A program made the position numbers and the translations under genes. From the NCBI RefSeq assembly GCF_025506355.1, contig NZ_JANZYP010000001.1, forward strand, positions 155,932 to 219,931: a stretch of 64,000 nt of DNA, written 5' to 3'. Source of the stretch: Sphaerisporangium corydalis (GTDB lineage: Bacteria; Actinomycetota; Actinomycetes; Streptosporangiales; Streptosporangiaceae). The notes beneath the pieces were generated by a model. That model did no database searches. It saw only the letters and a program-made list of their open reading frames with translations, and was not told the origin of the DNA. Each line of letters begins with the position of its first letter. Position 1 is the stretch's first letter. Shown here piece by piece: positions 52,821 to 61,460 of the stretch.

Positions 52821-52855
52821 CGCGCGCCCGGGGCCGTTCCCGGGGGTCCCGCGAC

Positions 52856-52902
52856 TTGACGCCCAATGGGGCTAACCGTTATCTATAGGGGCTAACGGTT
52901 AG
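52856..52902 (+). promoter_or_regulatory. PadR promoter with a 10-bp inverted repeat
   Basis: TTGACG (52856-52861) and TTATCT (52879-52884), spaced 17 bp, form a near-consensus promoter. CTAACCGTTA (52872-52881) and TAACGGTTAG (52893-52902) are perfectly inverted around the -10, so repressor binding would cover it. Confidence 0.8.
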
Positions 52903-52912
52903 AGGGGGTGCC

Positions 52913-53440
52913 ATGCGGCAGGAAGTGGTGCTGGCGATGCTGGCCAAGGAGCCGTCGCACGGCTACCAGTTGCGCGCCCGGCTGCGCGACGCGCTCGGCC
53001 CGCTCGGCGAGGCGATGAACGCCGGGCAGATCTACGTCACGCTGACCCGGCTGGAGAAGGCCGGCCTGCTGGCGGCCGACAGGCCCGCCGACGGCGCCGA
53101 CCGGTCGGATCGCAAGGTGTACGCGCTCACCCCCGAGGGCCAGCGGCGGGTCGCCGAATGGATCGCCGAGGTGAGCTGGCCGAGACCCGACCTCGCCGAG
53201 TTCCATCTCAAGCTGATCGCGGCCGCGTCGGCCGGGCTGGCCGACCCGATCACCATCGTCGACACCCAGCGCCGCGAGCTGCTGCGCCGGCTGCGTGACG
53301 CCCAGCGCGCCGCCATGGCCGAGCCCGACCGCTCGGACGCGGCGCTCTTGCTGGAGGGCATCGTGCTCCGGCTGCAGGCCGACCTGCGCTGGCTCGAGGC
53401 CTGTGAGCAGAACTGGACCCACCCAAGGAGTGGCTCGTGA
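52913..53440 (+). CDS. PadR-family transcriptional regulator
   Basis: A 175-residue repressor: EVVLAMLAKEPSHGYQLRARLRDALGPL and the wing KVYALTPEGQRRVAEWI, with the PadR C-terminal helices. GGGGGTG precedes the ATG. Its stop overlaps the start of the ABC ATPase, forming a PadR-MacB-type export operon in which PadR senses the toxic substrate. Confidence 0.93.
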   Translation: MRQEVVLAMLAKEPSHGYQLRARLRDALGPLGEAMNAGQIYVTLTRLEKAGLLAADRPADGADRSDRKVYALTPEGQRRVAEWIAEVSWPRPDLAEFHLKLIAAASAGLADPITIVDTQRRELLRRLRDAQRAAMAEPDRSDAALLLEGIVLRLQADLRWLEACEQNWTHPRSGS

Positions 53441-54183
53441 GCGACACCGCCGGCACGCCCCTGCTTCGCGCCCGAGGGCTGCGCAAGGAGTACGGCAAGG
53501 GGGAAGGACGGGTGCGCGCCGTCGACGAGGTCGACCTCGACGTCGGCGCGGGCGAGACGGTGGCGATCATGGGGCCCAGCGGCTGCGGGAAGTCCACGCT
53601 GCTGCACCTGCTCGGCGGGCTGGACCGGCCCTCGCGCGGAGAGGTGTCGCTGAACGGCCGCCGCATCGACGACATCGGCGAGAAGGCCCTGGCCCGGCTG
53701 CGCAGGACCGCCGTCGGCTTCGTCTTCCAGTCCTTCCACCTGATGGAGGAGCTCACCGCCGTGGAGAACGTCGAGCTGTCGGCGCTGCTGGCAGGACGCT
53801 CGCCCCGGGCCGCCAGACGGCGCGCGGAGGAGCTGCTGGAACAGGTCGGGCTCGCCGGCCGGGCCCGGTTCCTGCCCTCCGCGCTGTCGGGTGGCCAGCG
53901 GCAGCGGGTCGCGGTCGCCCGGGCGCTGAGCAACGAACCGCTGGTCGTGCTCGCCGACGAACCGACCGGCAATCTGGACAGCGCCGCCACCCTGGACGTC
54001 CTGCGGCTCTTCGAGGGCCTGCACGAGGCCGGTCAGACGCTGGTCATCGTCACCCACGACGTGCGGATCGCGGCAACCGCCGACCGGATGATCTCGATGC
54101 GCGACGGCGTGCTCGTGGACGAGACCAGGTTGACCGGCGGCACCACCGGGCGGCTCGGCGCGCTCGCCGGGCTGGGGGACTGA
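53437..54183 (+). CDS. ABC transporter ATP-binding protein (LolD/MacB type)
   Basis: A 248-residue ATPase: Walker A GPSGCGKST, Q-loop FVFQSFHLMEELTAVENVEL, signature LSGGQRQRVAVARAL, Walker B VLADEPTGNLDS and H-loop VTHDVRIA. The pattern is that of mechanotransmission-type (MacB/LolD/FtsE) ATPases. GTG start overlaps the PadR stop by 4 nt. Confidence 0.95.
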   Translation: MSDTAGTPLLRARGLRKEYGKGEGRVRAVDEVDLDVGAGETVAIMGPSGCGKSTLLHLLGGLDRPSRGEVSLNGRRIDDIGEKALARLRRTAVGFVFQSFHLMEELTAVENVELSALLAGRSPRAARRRAEELLEQVGLAGRARFLPSALSGGQRQRVAVARALSNEPLVVLADEPTGNLDSAATLDVLRLFEGLHEAGQTLVIVTHDVRIAATADRMISMRDGVLVDETRLTGGTTGRLGALAGLGD

Positions 54184-54188
54184 CGGCG

Positions 54189-56006
54189 ATGGGCCGCATC
54201 CTGCTCGTGTGCCGCCTCGCCGTGCGCGACCTGCGGCGGCGCCGCGTCGAGGCCGCGCTACTGCTGCTGGCCATCATGGCGGCCACCACGACGCTGACCC
54301 TGGGGCTGGTCCTGCGCGACGCGGCCGGCGACCCCTACCAGAGCACCCGGGAGGCCACCAGCGGGCCCGACGTGGTCGCCGGAGCCGGCCGGGCCGCGGG
54401 GCTGTCCGGCCTTGAGGAACTGGCCGGCGCCCCCGGCGTCGCCGGGCACAGCCGGCCGTACCCGGTCGCCCCGGCGACACTCCAGACGTCCGGCCGGACC
54501 TCCGACGTGCAGGCCGTCGGACGCGACGCCGCGCCCGCGCCGATCGACCAGCCCAAGGTGGTCCAGGGCGGCTGGGTCCGCGACGGCGGCGTGGTGGTCG
54601 AGGCCGCCTTCGCCGACGCGCTCGGCGTGCGCGCCGGTGACCAGGTCACCCTGGACGGCCGGCGGTTCGAGGTTACCGGCGTGGCCGTCACCGCCGCCAT
54701 GCCGCCCTACCCGGGCTCGTCCTGCGTCGTCGCCACCGGGTGCGTGAACGGCGTCGTCCCCGACGGCAGGACATTGCCCGAAGAGATGCTGCGCAATCCC
54801 GGACTGGTCTGGCTCACCCAGGCGGACGTGCGGAGCCTCGCCCCCGATCCGGGCTCCCTGTCGTATGTGATGAACCTGAAGCTGACCGACCCCGGCCAGG
54901 CCCAGGCGTTCGCCGACGCGAACCAGGGCGGCGCCCTGTTCGTCCAGTCCTGGCAGGGCATCCTCGAGGACGCCACCGAGCTGGCCAGGGACTCCCAGAT
55001 CCTCCTGCTGATCGGAGCCTGGCTGCTCGGCCTGCTCGCCGTGGCCAGCCTTTCCGTGCTGGTCGGCAGCCGGATGGCCGACCAGACCAGACGCGTCGGG
55101 CTCCTCAAGGCCGTCGGCGGCACACCGGGCCTGGTCGCCGCCGTGCTGCTCGCGGAGTACGTCCTGGTGGCCCTCGTCGCCGCGGCGGCCGGGCTGGCGG
55201 TCGGGACGCTGGCCGCCCCCTCGCTCACCGAGTCCAGTGCGGGCCTCGTCGGCGGCGCGGGCACCCCGCCGATGACCGTGTCCACGGCCGGACTGGTGAC
55301 CGCCGTGGCCCTCGGGGTCGCGGTGGTCGCCACCGTCGTCCCGGCCGTGCGCGCCGCCCGCTCCAGCACCGTCGACGCGCTGGCCGACGCGCCACGCCCG
55401 CCCCGCCGCGTCGGCTGGCTGATCGCGGTCTCGGCCCGGCTGCCCGTGCCGCTGCTCCTGGCCTCGCGGGTCGCCGCCCGCCGGCCGCGACGGGTCGTGC
55501 TGGGGGTGGTCAGCATCGCGGTCACGGTCAGCGGGATCTACGTCCTGCTGGTGCTCAACGCCTTCCTCGGCTCCCAGCCGCTCACCGGCGGATACGACGA
55601 CGCCCAGGTGGAGGTGCTGCGCCACGTGCTCCTGGTCTGGACGGTCATCCTGCTGTCCCTGGCGGCGGTCAACGCCGTCGTCATCACCTGGGCGACGGTG
55701 CTGGACAACCGGCATTCCTCGGCGCTGGCGCGCGCCCTCGGCGCGACCCCGCGTGAGGTGAGCGCGGCACTGGCGGCCGCGCAGGTGCTGCCCGCGCTCG
55801 CCGGCGCCGCCTTGGGGGTGTTCCCTGGCGGCTTCGCCCTGTTCGCCGCGATCAACGCGATCACCGGCGGCGACAGCGACCGGGTCACGCTTCCCTCCCT
55901 GTGGCAACTGCTCGCCGTGGTGCTGGCGACCGTGCTGGTGGTGGCGGCGCTCACCTCGGTGCCCGCCCACCTCGGCGCCCGCCGCCCGGTGACCGAGACC
56001 CTTTGA
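54189..56006 (+). CDS. FtsX/MacB-type ABC permease
   Basis: A 605-residue permease. One N-terminal helix (VEAALLLLAIMAATTTLTLGLVL), a large extracellular MacB-like domain (about 50-260), then FtsX helices (ILLLIGAWLLGLLAVASLSVLVGSRM; TRRVGLLKAVGGTPG coupling helix) and a second set (VLGVVSIAVTVSGIYVLLVLNAF, SSALARALGATPREVSAAL). The duplicated FtsX units suit a single-gene full transporter. Five nucleotides separate it from the ATPase. Confidence 0.93.
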   Translation: MGRILLVCRLAVRDLRRRRVEAALLLLAIMAATTTLTLGLVLRDAAGDPYQSTREATSGPDVVAGAGRAAGLSGLEELAGAPGVAGHSRPYPVAPATLQTSGRTSDVQAVGRDAAPAPIDQPKVVQGGWVRDGGVVVEAAFADALGVRAGDQVTLDGRRFEVTGVAVTAAMPPYPGSSCVVATGCVNGVVPDGRTLPEEMLRNPGLVWLTQADVRSLAPDPGSLSYVMNLKLTDPGQAQAFADANQGGALFVQSWQGILEDATELARDSQILLLIGAWLLGLLAVASLSVLVGSRMADQTRRVGLLKAVGGTPGLVAAVLLAEYVLVALVAAAAGLAVGTLAAPSLTESSAGLVGGAGTPPMTVSTAGLVTAVALGVAVVATVVPAVRAARSSTVDALADAPRPPRRVGWLIAVSARLPVPLLLASRVAARRPRRVVLGVVSIAVTVSGIYVLLVLNAFLGSQPLTGGYDDAQVEVLRHVLLVWTVILLSLAAVNAVVITWATVLDNRHSSALARALGATPREVSAALAAAQVLPALAGAALGVFPGGFALFAAINAITGGDSDRVTLPSLWQLLAVVLATVLVVAALTSVPAHLGARRPVTETL

Positions 56007-56076
56007 GCCGGAACGCCCGGGGGCCCGGCGTGCCGGAGTCGCGTGCCGCCGCGACTCCGGCGCCCAGGGGCAGGGT

Positions 56077-56670
56077 TCACAACCGGCCCGGCAGCGACCA
56101 TCCACCGCAGTCGGAGCCGAGCTGGAAGAGCCCGCTGTCGTCGCACCCCCGGACCGAGAAGTAGTGGACGGGACCGCTGCTTCCCACGGGGTCAGGTCCC
56201 GGCCCGGTCATCGGCCTGCTGAAGCCGCCATTGAACGGGTCACGGCGCTTCACCTTGTACTTCGTGACCTCGTCGTTGCTGAACGAGTAGCGGACCTCGA
56301 AGAAGTCCCAGTCCCGTCCGGTCGGCCCCCACTGGAAGACGGCCCGGTCGCCGGATTGGAACACCCGGATCATCATTCGCGGCCCGAGTGCCGGGGACCA
56401 GCCGATCTGGCCGTTGCGGAAATCCTGCCGGCGGGCCTTGTTGGCGGCGAAACCGTACTCGGCGCGGGTGGGGCAGCCGAAGACACTGTTCTCACCGCCC
56501 ACGGCCCGCCATTTCTCGCCGATCAGCCCGAAGGGCTGGAACGCGGGATTGCAGGCGGTGGACGTCGTGGCGGCCGTCGTGGTGCCGCCGGCGTGGGCGG
56601 GAGGCCCCAGCAGCATGGTCGCGGAAAGCGCGAGGGCGGCCGTCGTCGAAAAGCAGAGTCGGCGGTTCAT
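56077..56670 (-). CDS. Secreted LGFP-repeat protein
   Basis: A 197-residue exported protein. Signal peptide (STTAALALSATMLLGPPAHAGG), then one clear LGFP-type repeat (IGEKWRAVGGENSVFGCPTR, RRQDFRNGQIGWSPALG) as in mycobacterial and corynebacterial cell-wall-anchored proteins, then a C-terminal part with Cys pair (GCDDSGLFQLGSDCGGW). AGGAG precedes the ATG. It lies 95 nt downstream of a secreted serine hydrolase, so both probably act at the wall. Confidence 0.85.
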   Translation of the reverse strand: MNRRLCFSTTAALALSATMLLGPPAHAGGTTTAATTSTACNPAFQPFGLIGEKWRAVGGENSVFGCPTRAEYGFAANKARRQDFRNGQIGWSPALGPRMMIRVFQSGDRAVFQWGPTGRDWDFFEVRYSFSNDEVTKYKVKRRDPFNGGFSRPMTGPGPDPVGSSGPVHYFSVRGCDDSGLFQLGSDCGGWSLPGRL

Positions 56671-56765
56671 GGTGTACTCCTGCGGATCCTCATCGGGAAT
56701 CGTCCTTTCGAATGGAGTTCTCGTTTTGTCATCGGGTCGAATTCGCTGCTCACCGGAACGGCTCG

Positions 56766-57803
56766 TCAGCCGGAGCTGTACGCCGCCCGGCGCAGTGTGT
56801 TGTCGAGGTCGAGGCGCGCGGAGTCGGTCAGGTTCCGGTCGTAGGTGACGGTGACCGAAATCCCGTTGTCCCACATGGCGAAGAAGGAACTGAACTGCTG
56901 GGGAGTGGTCACGGTCGAGCTCCAGCTGCCGTGATGGAACAGGTTGCGGCCCGTCGCCGTGCGCACCACGAACATTCCGAGCGAGGCCGTGGGGCTGCTG
57001 GAATTGGCCAGGGCGATGATGAAGTCGTGACCCGCCTGACTGAGCAGCCCGGACCGGGGGTCGTAGGCCCGCGCGAACATGGCGTACTCGACCGCGGAGA
57101 TCTCCCAGCCGCCGAACGCCCCCAGGGCCCGCGTGCCCGGACCGATCCTGGCGTTCGGCGCGCCACGCGGAGCCAGCGCCGTACGCCGGCAGTAGGACTC
57201 GTAGGACTCCTGAGTGATCGTTTGGATGATGTAGCCGAGAATGGCGTAGTTGATGTTGTTGTAGATCTCGCTCACGGGCATGGTGAGGAGATGCTCTGCC
57301 AGCGCACGGCGGATCAGGATCACGTCGGAGGAGTCGGCGTTGGGGACTCCGACCAGTCCTGAGCCCTGGGACGTGTCGATGTAGATCCTGCTCCGGTGCC
57401 GGAGAAGCTGCTCGACGGTGATGTTGGCGACCCCCGGGGACCACGGTCCGGTGGCGTCCAGAAAGCTCGGCGGCAGCGAATAGAGCGCCGTTCTGAACCC
57501 CGCCAGCCGGCGGTCGTCGATGAGCGACAGGAAGCACACCGCGGTGATCGCCTTCGACAGCGAGGCGACGTGAGCGGGCGTTTCCGCCGACATCTGGTTG
57601 TACCCGTAGGAGCCGACGAGCCGGTTGTCGCGCATCACCGCCATGCCCGCGTTGCTGACTCCGTTGACGGCCATCCACGTGCCGAGGGCGGAGTTGATGC
57701 GATCCTGGACGGTGGTCTGGGCCCGGGCGGGACCGGGCGCCCAAACGACAACCATCACCGCCGTCATGGCGACGGTCAGGAGACGCCTAGCCTGAGCGAT
57801 CAT
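56766..57803 (-). CDS. Secreted serine hydrolase (beta-lactamase/DD-peptidase fold)
   Basis: A 345-residue exported enzyme. Signal peptide VAMTAVMVVVWAPGPARAQ; SxxK in HVASLSKAITAVC, YxN-like NNINYAILGYIIQTI. No HGG/KTG box is obvious. GAGAGG precedes the ATG at 57803; an upstream in-frame start at 58001 lies in the regulatory repeats. It lacks typical class A or C residues beyond these, so it may act on wall peptides or esters rather than drugs. Confidence 0.88.
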   Translation of the reverse strand: MIAQARRLLTVAMTAVMVVVWAPGPARAQTTVQDRINSALGTWMAVNGVSNAGMAVMRDNRLVGSYGYNQMSAETPAHVASLSKAITAVCFLSLIDDRRLAGFRTALYSLPPSFLDATGPWSPGVANITVEQLLRHRSRIYIDTSQGSGLVGVPNADSSDVILIRRALAEHLLTMPVSEIYNNINYAILGYIIQTITQESYESYCRRTALAPRGAPNARIGPGTRALGAFGGWEISAVEYAMFARAYDPRSGLLSQAGHDFIIALANSSSPTASLGMFVVRTATGRNLFHHGSWSSTVTTPQQFSSFFAMWDNGISVTVTYDRNLTDSARLDLDNTLRRAAYSSG

Positions 57804-57899
57804 TAGCCGACCTCTCGGAAAGGGCCGCCGAGCGGCCTGGGAAGGTGAACTGCCAGGTGGGGGATGTCTGCCTGGCTCCACGTTCGCCTGACGGGAGAG

Positions 57900-57921
57900 T
57901 GTCCGGCGATGTGACCGGACA
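57900..57921. promoter_or_regulatory. Palindrome TGTCCGG-n8-CCGGACA, copy 1
   Basis: TGTCCGG (57900-57906) and CCGGACA (57915-57921) are perfectly inverted. The preceding GGGAGAG is shared with copy 2, marking both as sites of one protein. Confidence 0.65.
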
Positions 57922-57978
57922 AAGTTAATTAATGTCGGTGAATTCGCAGGTGGCGCTCGATAGGCTGAATTATGGGGA

Positions 57979-58003
57979 GAGTGTCCGGCGGCGCCGGACA
58001 CTC
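57979..58003. promoter_or_regulatory. Palindrome GAGTGTCCGGC-n3-GCCGGACACTC, copy 2
   Basis: An 11-bp perfect inverted repeat with a 3-nt centre contains the same TGTCCGG/CCGGACA arms as copy 1. It lies 38 nt before the HTH-binding-protein fusion gene. Confidence 0.7.
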
Positions 58004-58040
58004 GGAAACGGGCGGAATCATGATCTGACGGGGCGGTCAG

Positions 58041-59930
58041 ATGGGATCTGAATCGGATTTACGACCGGCGTTCGCGCGGCGGCTACGGGCGCTGAAGGAC
58101 GCGGCGCAGATGTCGGTCCGCGAACTGGAGGTCGCCAGCGGCCGCACGCCGCGGCGCCGCGCGGGACAGGAGCCGCTCCGGCTGAAGCGCAGCACCATCG
58201 ACGGGATGATCAGCAAAACCCGGCCGGTGTGCCCGCAGCAGGAGCATTTCGAGGTGTTCGTCGACACCTGTCTGCTCCGCGTCGAACAATCGCACCGGTC
58301 GCCGCCCCGCGGGTTCGGCGACCGCCGGGCATGGGACGCGGCCTATCGGGACCTGCTGGTGGGAATGGCCGGGGCGCGCAGCACGAGCCGGCTGGCGGCG
58401 GAGGCGGTCATCCGGCTGAGCGAGGCGAACCCGGCTCCGGCCGGCGACCACGGCGACCACGACGACCACGACGACCACGACGACGGTGACGCGGCCGGCG
58501 CGGTCACCACGTACCGGGAACCGGAGACCTTCACCGCGGTCGGCACGTACCGGGGGCCGGAGACCTTCGGCCCGGTGGCGGGGTCAGGGGCGGTGCGGCC
58601 GTCAGAGGAACAGATCCTCAGTCCCGCGAGCCCTCCGCCCAGGGTGTCCGGCCGGCGCCGGAGGAGCGACCTGGCCAAGGGGGTCGGCGTGCTCGCGCTG
58701 ACCGGCGTGGCCGTCGCCGCCTGGGCCCTGTCGCCGCTGTCCAGGAACGGGGCGGGGGGCGCGCGGGCGACGATCGCCCCGGCCGTGGGCGGCGACGGGG
58801 TGCTGCGGCTGGGGGCGCTGGTGCCCCAGAGCGGCGGCCTGCAGTTCTTCAACCGCCCGATGGCCGCGGGCGTCCGGCTGGCCATCGCCGACATCAACGC
58901 GGCCGGCGGGGTGTTCGGCCGCAAGGTGGTGGGGACCGAGGCCGACGCGGGCGACTCCGACGACCGAGGCGCCCAGGCCCTGACCCGGCTGGTCGCGGGA
59001 AAGGCCGATGTCATCATCGGTCCTGTCAGCTCCTCGGCGTCGCTGGCGATGCTCGACCAGGTCAAGAACGCCGGCGTCGTGCAGATCTCGCCCACCGCGA
59101 CCTCCGACCGGCTCACCGACGCCGACGACGACGGGCTGTACTTCCGCATGGCGGGACCGGACGCCATGCAGGGCGACGTCCTCGGAGGGCTCATCCGCGC
59201 CGACGGCGGACGGCGGGTGGGCATCCTCGCGCTGGACGACTCCTACGGGACGGGGCTGAGCGGGCACATCCGCAGGTCGCTGGAGCGTCATGGCGTCGGC
59301 CGCGTCCACGTCGAGACCTACGACACCTCCGACGCGAGCTACATCACCGAAGTGCGGAAGATCAGGGCCGCCGACCCCGACGCGATCGTGGTGGTCGGCT
59401 ACACCGAGACCACGGCCATCGCCCGCGAGCTGGTACGGCAGGGGCTCGGCGCGCGCGGGCACAAGTGGTACTTCACCGACGGCTACCATTCCTCCGGCGA
59501 GAGCACCCGCCTGCCCCGGGGCACCCTCACGGGGGCCAAGGCGACCCAGGCGGGCGCCGAGGTGGCCGGCGCCTTCCAGCAGCGGCTGCTCGCCGTCGAC
59601 TCCGCGCCCACGGACTTCACCTACGCGCCGGAGGCCTACGACGCCACCATCGTCGCCGCCCTGGCCACCGTCGCCGCCGGCCGCGACGACCCGAAGGTCA
59701 TCGCCGCCACCATGGCCGGCGTGACCAGGGGCGGCGAGCGGTGCACCGACTTCAGGACCTGCGCCGGGCTGCTGGCCGCCGGCCGGGACATCGACTACGA
59801 CGGCGCCAGCGGCCCGATCGACTTCACCGACAAGGGCGACCCCGCCAAGGCGTCGATCGGGGTGTTCCAGTACAAGGCCGACAACACCTACGTGACCCAT
59901 TCCCACACGCTCGGCGAACTGCCGGCCTGA
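58041..59930 (+). CDS. HTH-TM-solute-binding fusion (membrane-bound LivK-like sensor)
   Basis: A 629-residue protein with an unusual layout. Residues 1-80 look like the DNA-binding-like N-terminus of actinobacterial HTH proteins (FARRLRALKDAAQMSVRELEVASG, LKRSTIDGMISKTRPVCPQ). A His/Asp-rich linker (GDHGDHDDHDDHDDGD) and Pro-rich stretch follow, then one hydrophobic segment (GVGVLALTGVAVAAWAL) near residue 220. From about 255 to the end is a Peripla_BP_6/LivK-type ligand-binding domain (LRLGALVPQSGGLQFFN, GPVSSSASLAMLDQVKNAG, FAYAPEAYDAT). No permease or ATPase is adjacent, so a sensing role is inferred. Confidence 0.85.
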   Translation: MGSESDLRPAFARRLRALKDAAQMSVRELEVASGRTPRRRAGQEPLRLKRSTIDGMISKTRPVCPQQEHFEVFVDTCLLRVEQSHRSPPRGFGDRRAWDAAYRDLLVGMAGARSTSRLAAEAVIRLSEANPAPAGDHGDHDDHDDHDDGDAAGAVTTYREPETFTAVGTYRGPETFGPVAGSGAVRPSEEQILSPASPPPRVSGRRRRSDLAKGVGVLALTGVAVAAWALSPLSRNGAGGARATIAPAVGGDGVLRLGALVPQSGGLQFFNRPMAAGVRLAIADINAAGGVFGRKVVGTEADAGDSDDRGAQALTRLVAGKADVIIGPVSSSASLAMLDQVKNAGVVQISPTATSDRLTDADDDGLYFRMAGPDAMQGDVLGGLIRADGGRRVGILALDDSYGTGLSGHIRRSLERHGVGRVHVETYDTSDASYITEVRKIRAADPDAIVVVGYTETTAIARELVRQGLGARGHKWYFTDGYHSSGESTRLPRGTLTGAKATQAGAEVAGAFQQRLLAVDSAPTDFTYAPEAYDATIVAALATVAAGRDDPKVIAATMAGVTRGGERCTDFRTCAGLLAAGRDIDYDGASGPIDFTDKGDPAKASIGVFQYKADNTYVTHSHTLGELPA

Positions 59931-59952
59931 AAGGTCCGGCCCGGCCGTGCCC

Positions 59953-59984
59953 TTGACCTTGCCCCTGGGGGAAGGTTCGACGAT
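59953..59984 (+). promoter_or_regulatory. MerR-type promoter with dyad in the spacer
   Basis: TTGACC (59953-59958) and GACGAT (59979-59984) are separated by 20 bp, longer than the usual 17. The spacer holds ACCTTGCCCC-T-GGGGGAAGGT, an almost perfect dyad. These are the hallmarks of MerR-controlled promoters. The -10 lies exactly 7 nt before the ATG at 59992, so the transcript is leaderless. Confidence 0.75.
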
Positions 59985-59991
59985 GCTCCCC

Positions 59992-61416
59992 ATGCACACG
60001 AACGCACTGCGCACCGTCCAGGCCCAGATCCGCGAGCAGGCCGCCGCCTACTGCGAGTCCAGCGGCGTCCCCGGGTACGTCGCCGGTGTCCACCACGCAG
60101 ACGAGCAGATCATCGTCGCCCACGGCACCGCGAACGTGGCCACCGGCGCGCCGATGCTCGAAGACACCGGGTTCCTGTTCGGCTCCGTCACCAAGGTCCT
60201 GACCACCACGCTGGTCCTGCGGCAGGTCGAGCGGGGACTGCTGGACCTCGACACGCCGGTGGTGAGGTACCTTCCCGAGTTCGCCCTCTCCGTGCCGGGC
60301 GCGGCGGACAAGATCCTGGTCCGCCATCTGATCTCCCACACCAACGGCATCGACGCGGACCTGTTCTTCCCCGACGCCAGGGGACGCGACGCCCTCACGA
60401 CCTACGTCGACGGCCTCGCGAGCGGCTGCGGCACCCTGTTCGAGCCCGGCGAGCAGCTCAGCTACTCCAACGGCGGCATGATCGTCGCGGGCCGCCTGCT
60501 GGAGGCGGTAACCGGCGTGCCCTTCCCCGACCTGCTCCAGCGCGACATCTACTCGACCGTCGGAATGCAGGACTCCAGCACCTCGGCCGAGCAGGCCATC
60601 CTGCGCAGCACGGCCGTCGGCCACTTCCCCGATCCCGAGACCATGGCGGCCAGGCCCACCGGCATGTTCATGCTGCCGGAGACCTGGGGCCCGGCCGGTG
60701 GCACGCCGATCGGCACCGTCGCCGACCTGCTGGCCTTCGGCCGCACCCACCTCGCGGGCGGTGTGTCCCCCTCAGGCGCACGCGTCCTGTCGCCGGCGTC
60801 GACCGCGCTGATGCAGCGGACCTCGCACGACATGGCGACCCCGAACGTCCCGCCGATGGGCCTGGGATGGGTGCGGTACCCGTTCGGCGACACGACCGTC
60901 CTGGCCATGTCGGGCGCGTCGCCCGGCGGCGTGGCCATCCTGTGCGTCGTCCCCGGACACGACCTGGTCTTCACCGCCTTCGGTAACACCTCGGGGGCGA
61001 TCATGCTGCACGACCGGATCCTGCGGTGGCTCCTGAGCGAGCATCTCGGCGTCCGGATCCCTGCTTTGATCACCGGCCGGGAGCAGGACGTCGACCTCAC
61101 CCCGTACGCGGGCACCTACCGCTCCGACCAGCTCCGCATCGACGTGAGCATCGCCGACGGCGGGCTTGAGGAGCGCACGACCTACGAACCGGCCGACGAA
61201 TCGCAGGAGCGGATCTTCACCCGGTTCTCCGGCGGCATGACCTCCGCTCCGCCGCGGCGTTACGTGCCGATCCGGCCGGGCCTGTTCGCGCCCGCCGGAT
61301 ATCCGGTGGAGACGTTCGACGGATACCTGCGGCTCCTGCTCGTCTCCTACCACGACGTCCGTGACGGCCAGGCACGCTTCCGCAACGGCGGCGGCCGCCT
61401 GACCCGGCGGGCCTGA
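59992..61416 (+). CDS. Serine hydrolase (beta-lactamase/DD-peptidase fold)
   Basis: A 474-residue protein. SxxK is in GSVTKVLTT, the Tyr motif is LSYSNGGMIVAGRL, and GASPGG (LAMSGASPGGVAI) stands in the HGG position. No signal peptide. An unusual C-terminal domain of about 130 residues follows. The ATG at 59992 suits a leaderless mRNA; GTG 59947 and ATG 59983 are alternatives. The MerR gene just downstream should activate it. Confidence 0.92.
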   Translation: MHTNALRTVQAQIREQAAAYCESSGVPGYVAGVHHADEQIIVAHGTANVATGAPMLEDTGFLFGSVTKVLTTTLVLRQVERGLLDLDTPVVRYLPEFALSVPGAADKILVRHLISHTNGIDADLFFPDARGRDALTTYVDGLASGCGTLFEPGEQLSYSNGGMIVAGRLLEAVTGVPFPDLLQRDIYSTVGMQDSSTSAEQAILRSTAVGHFPDPETMAARPTGMFMLPETWGPAGGTPIGTVADLLAFGRTHLAGGVSPSGARVLSPASTALMQRTSHDMATPNVPPMGLGWVRYPFGDTTVLAMSGASPGGVAILCVVPGHDLVFTAFGNTSGAIMLHDRILRWLLSEHLGVRIPALITGREQDVDLTPYAGTYRSDQLRIDVSIADGGLEERTTYEPADESQERIFTRFSGGMTSAPPRRYVPIRPGLFAPAGYPVETFDGYLRLLLVSYHDVRDGQARFRNGGGRLTRRA

Positions 61417-61460
61417 GCGCGTTCCGAACACCCTGACCACCGAGTGGGAGAATGTCGAGA

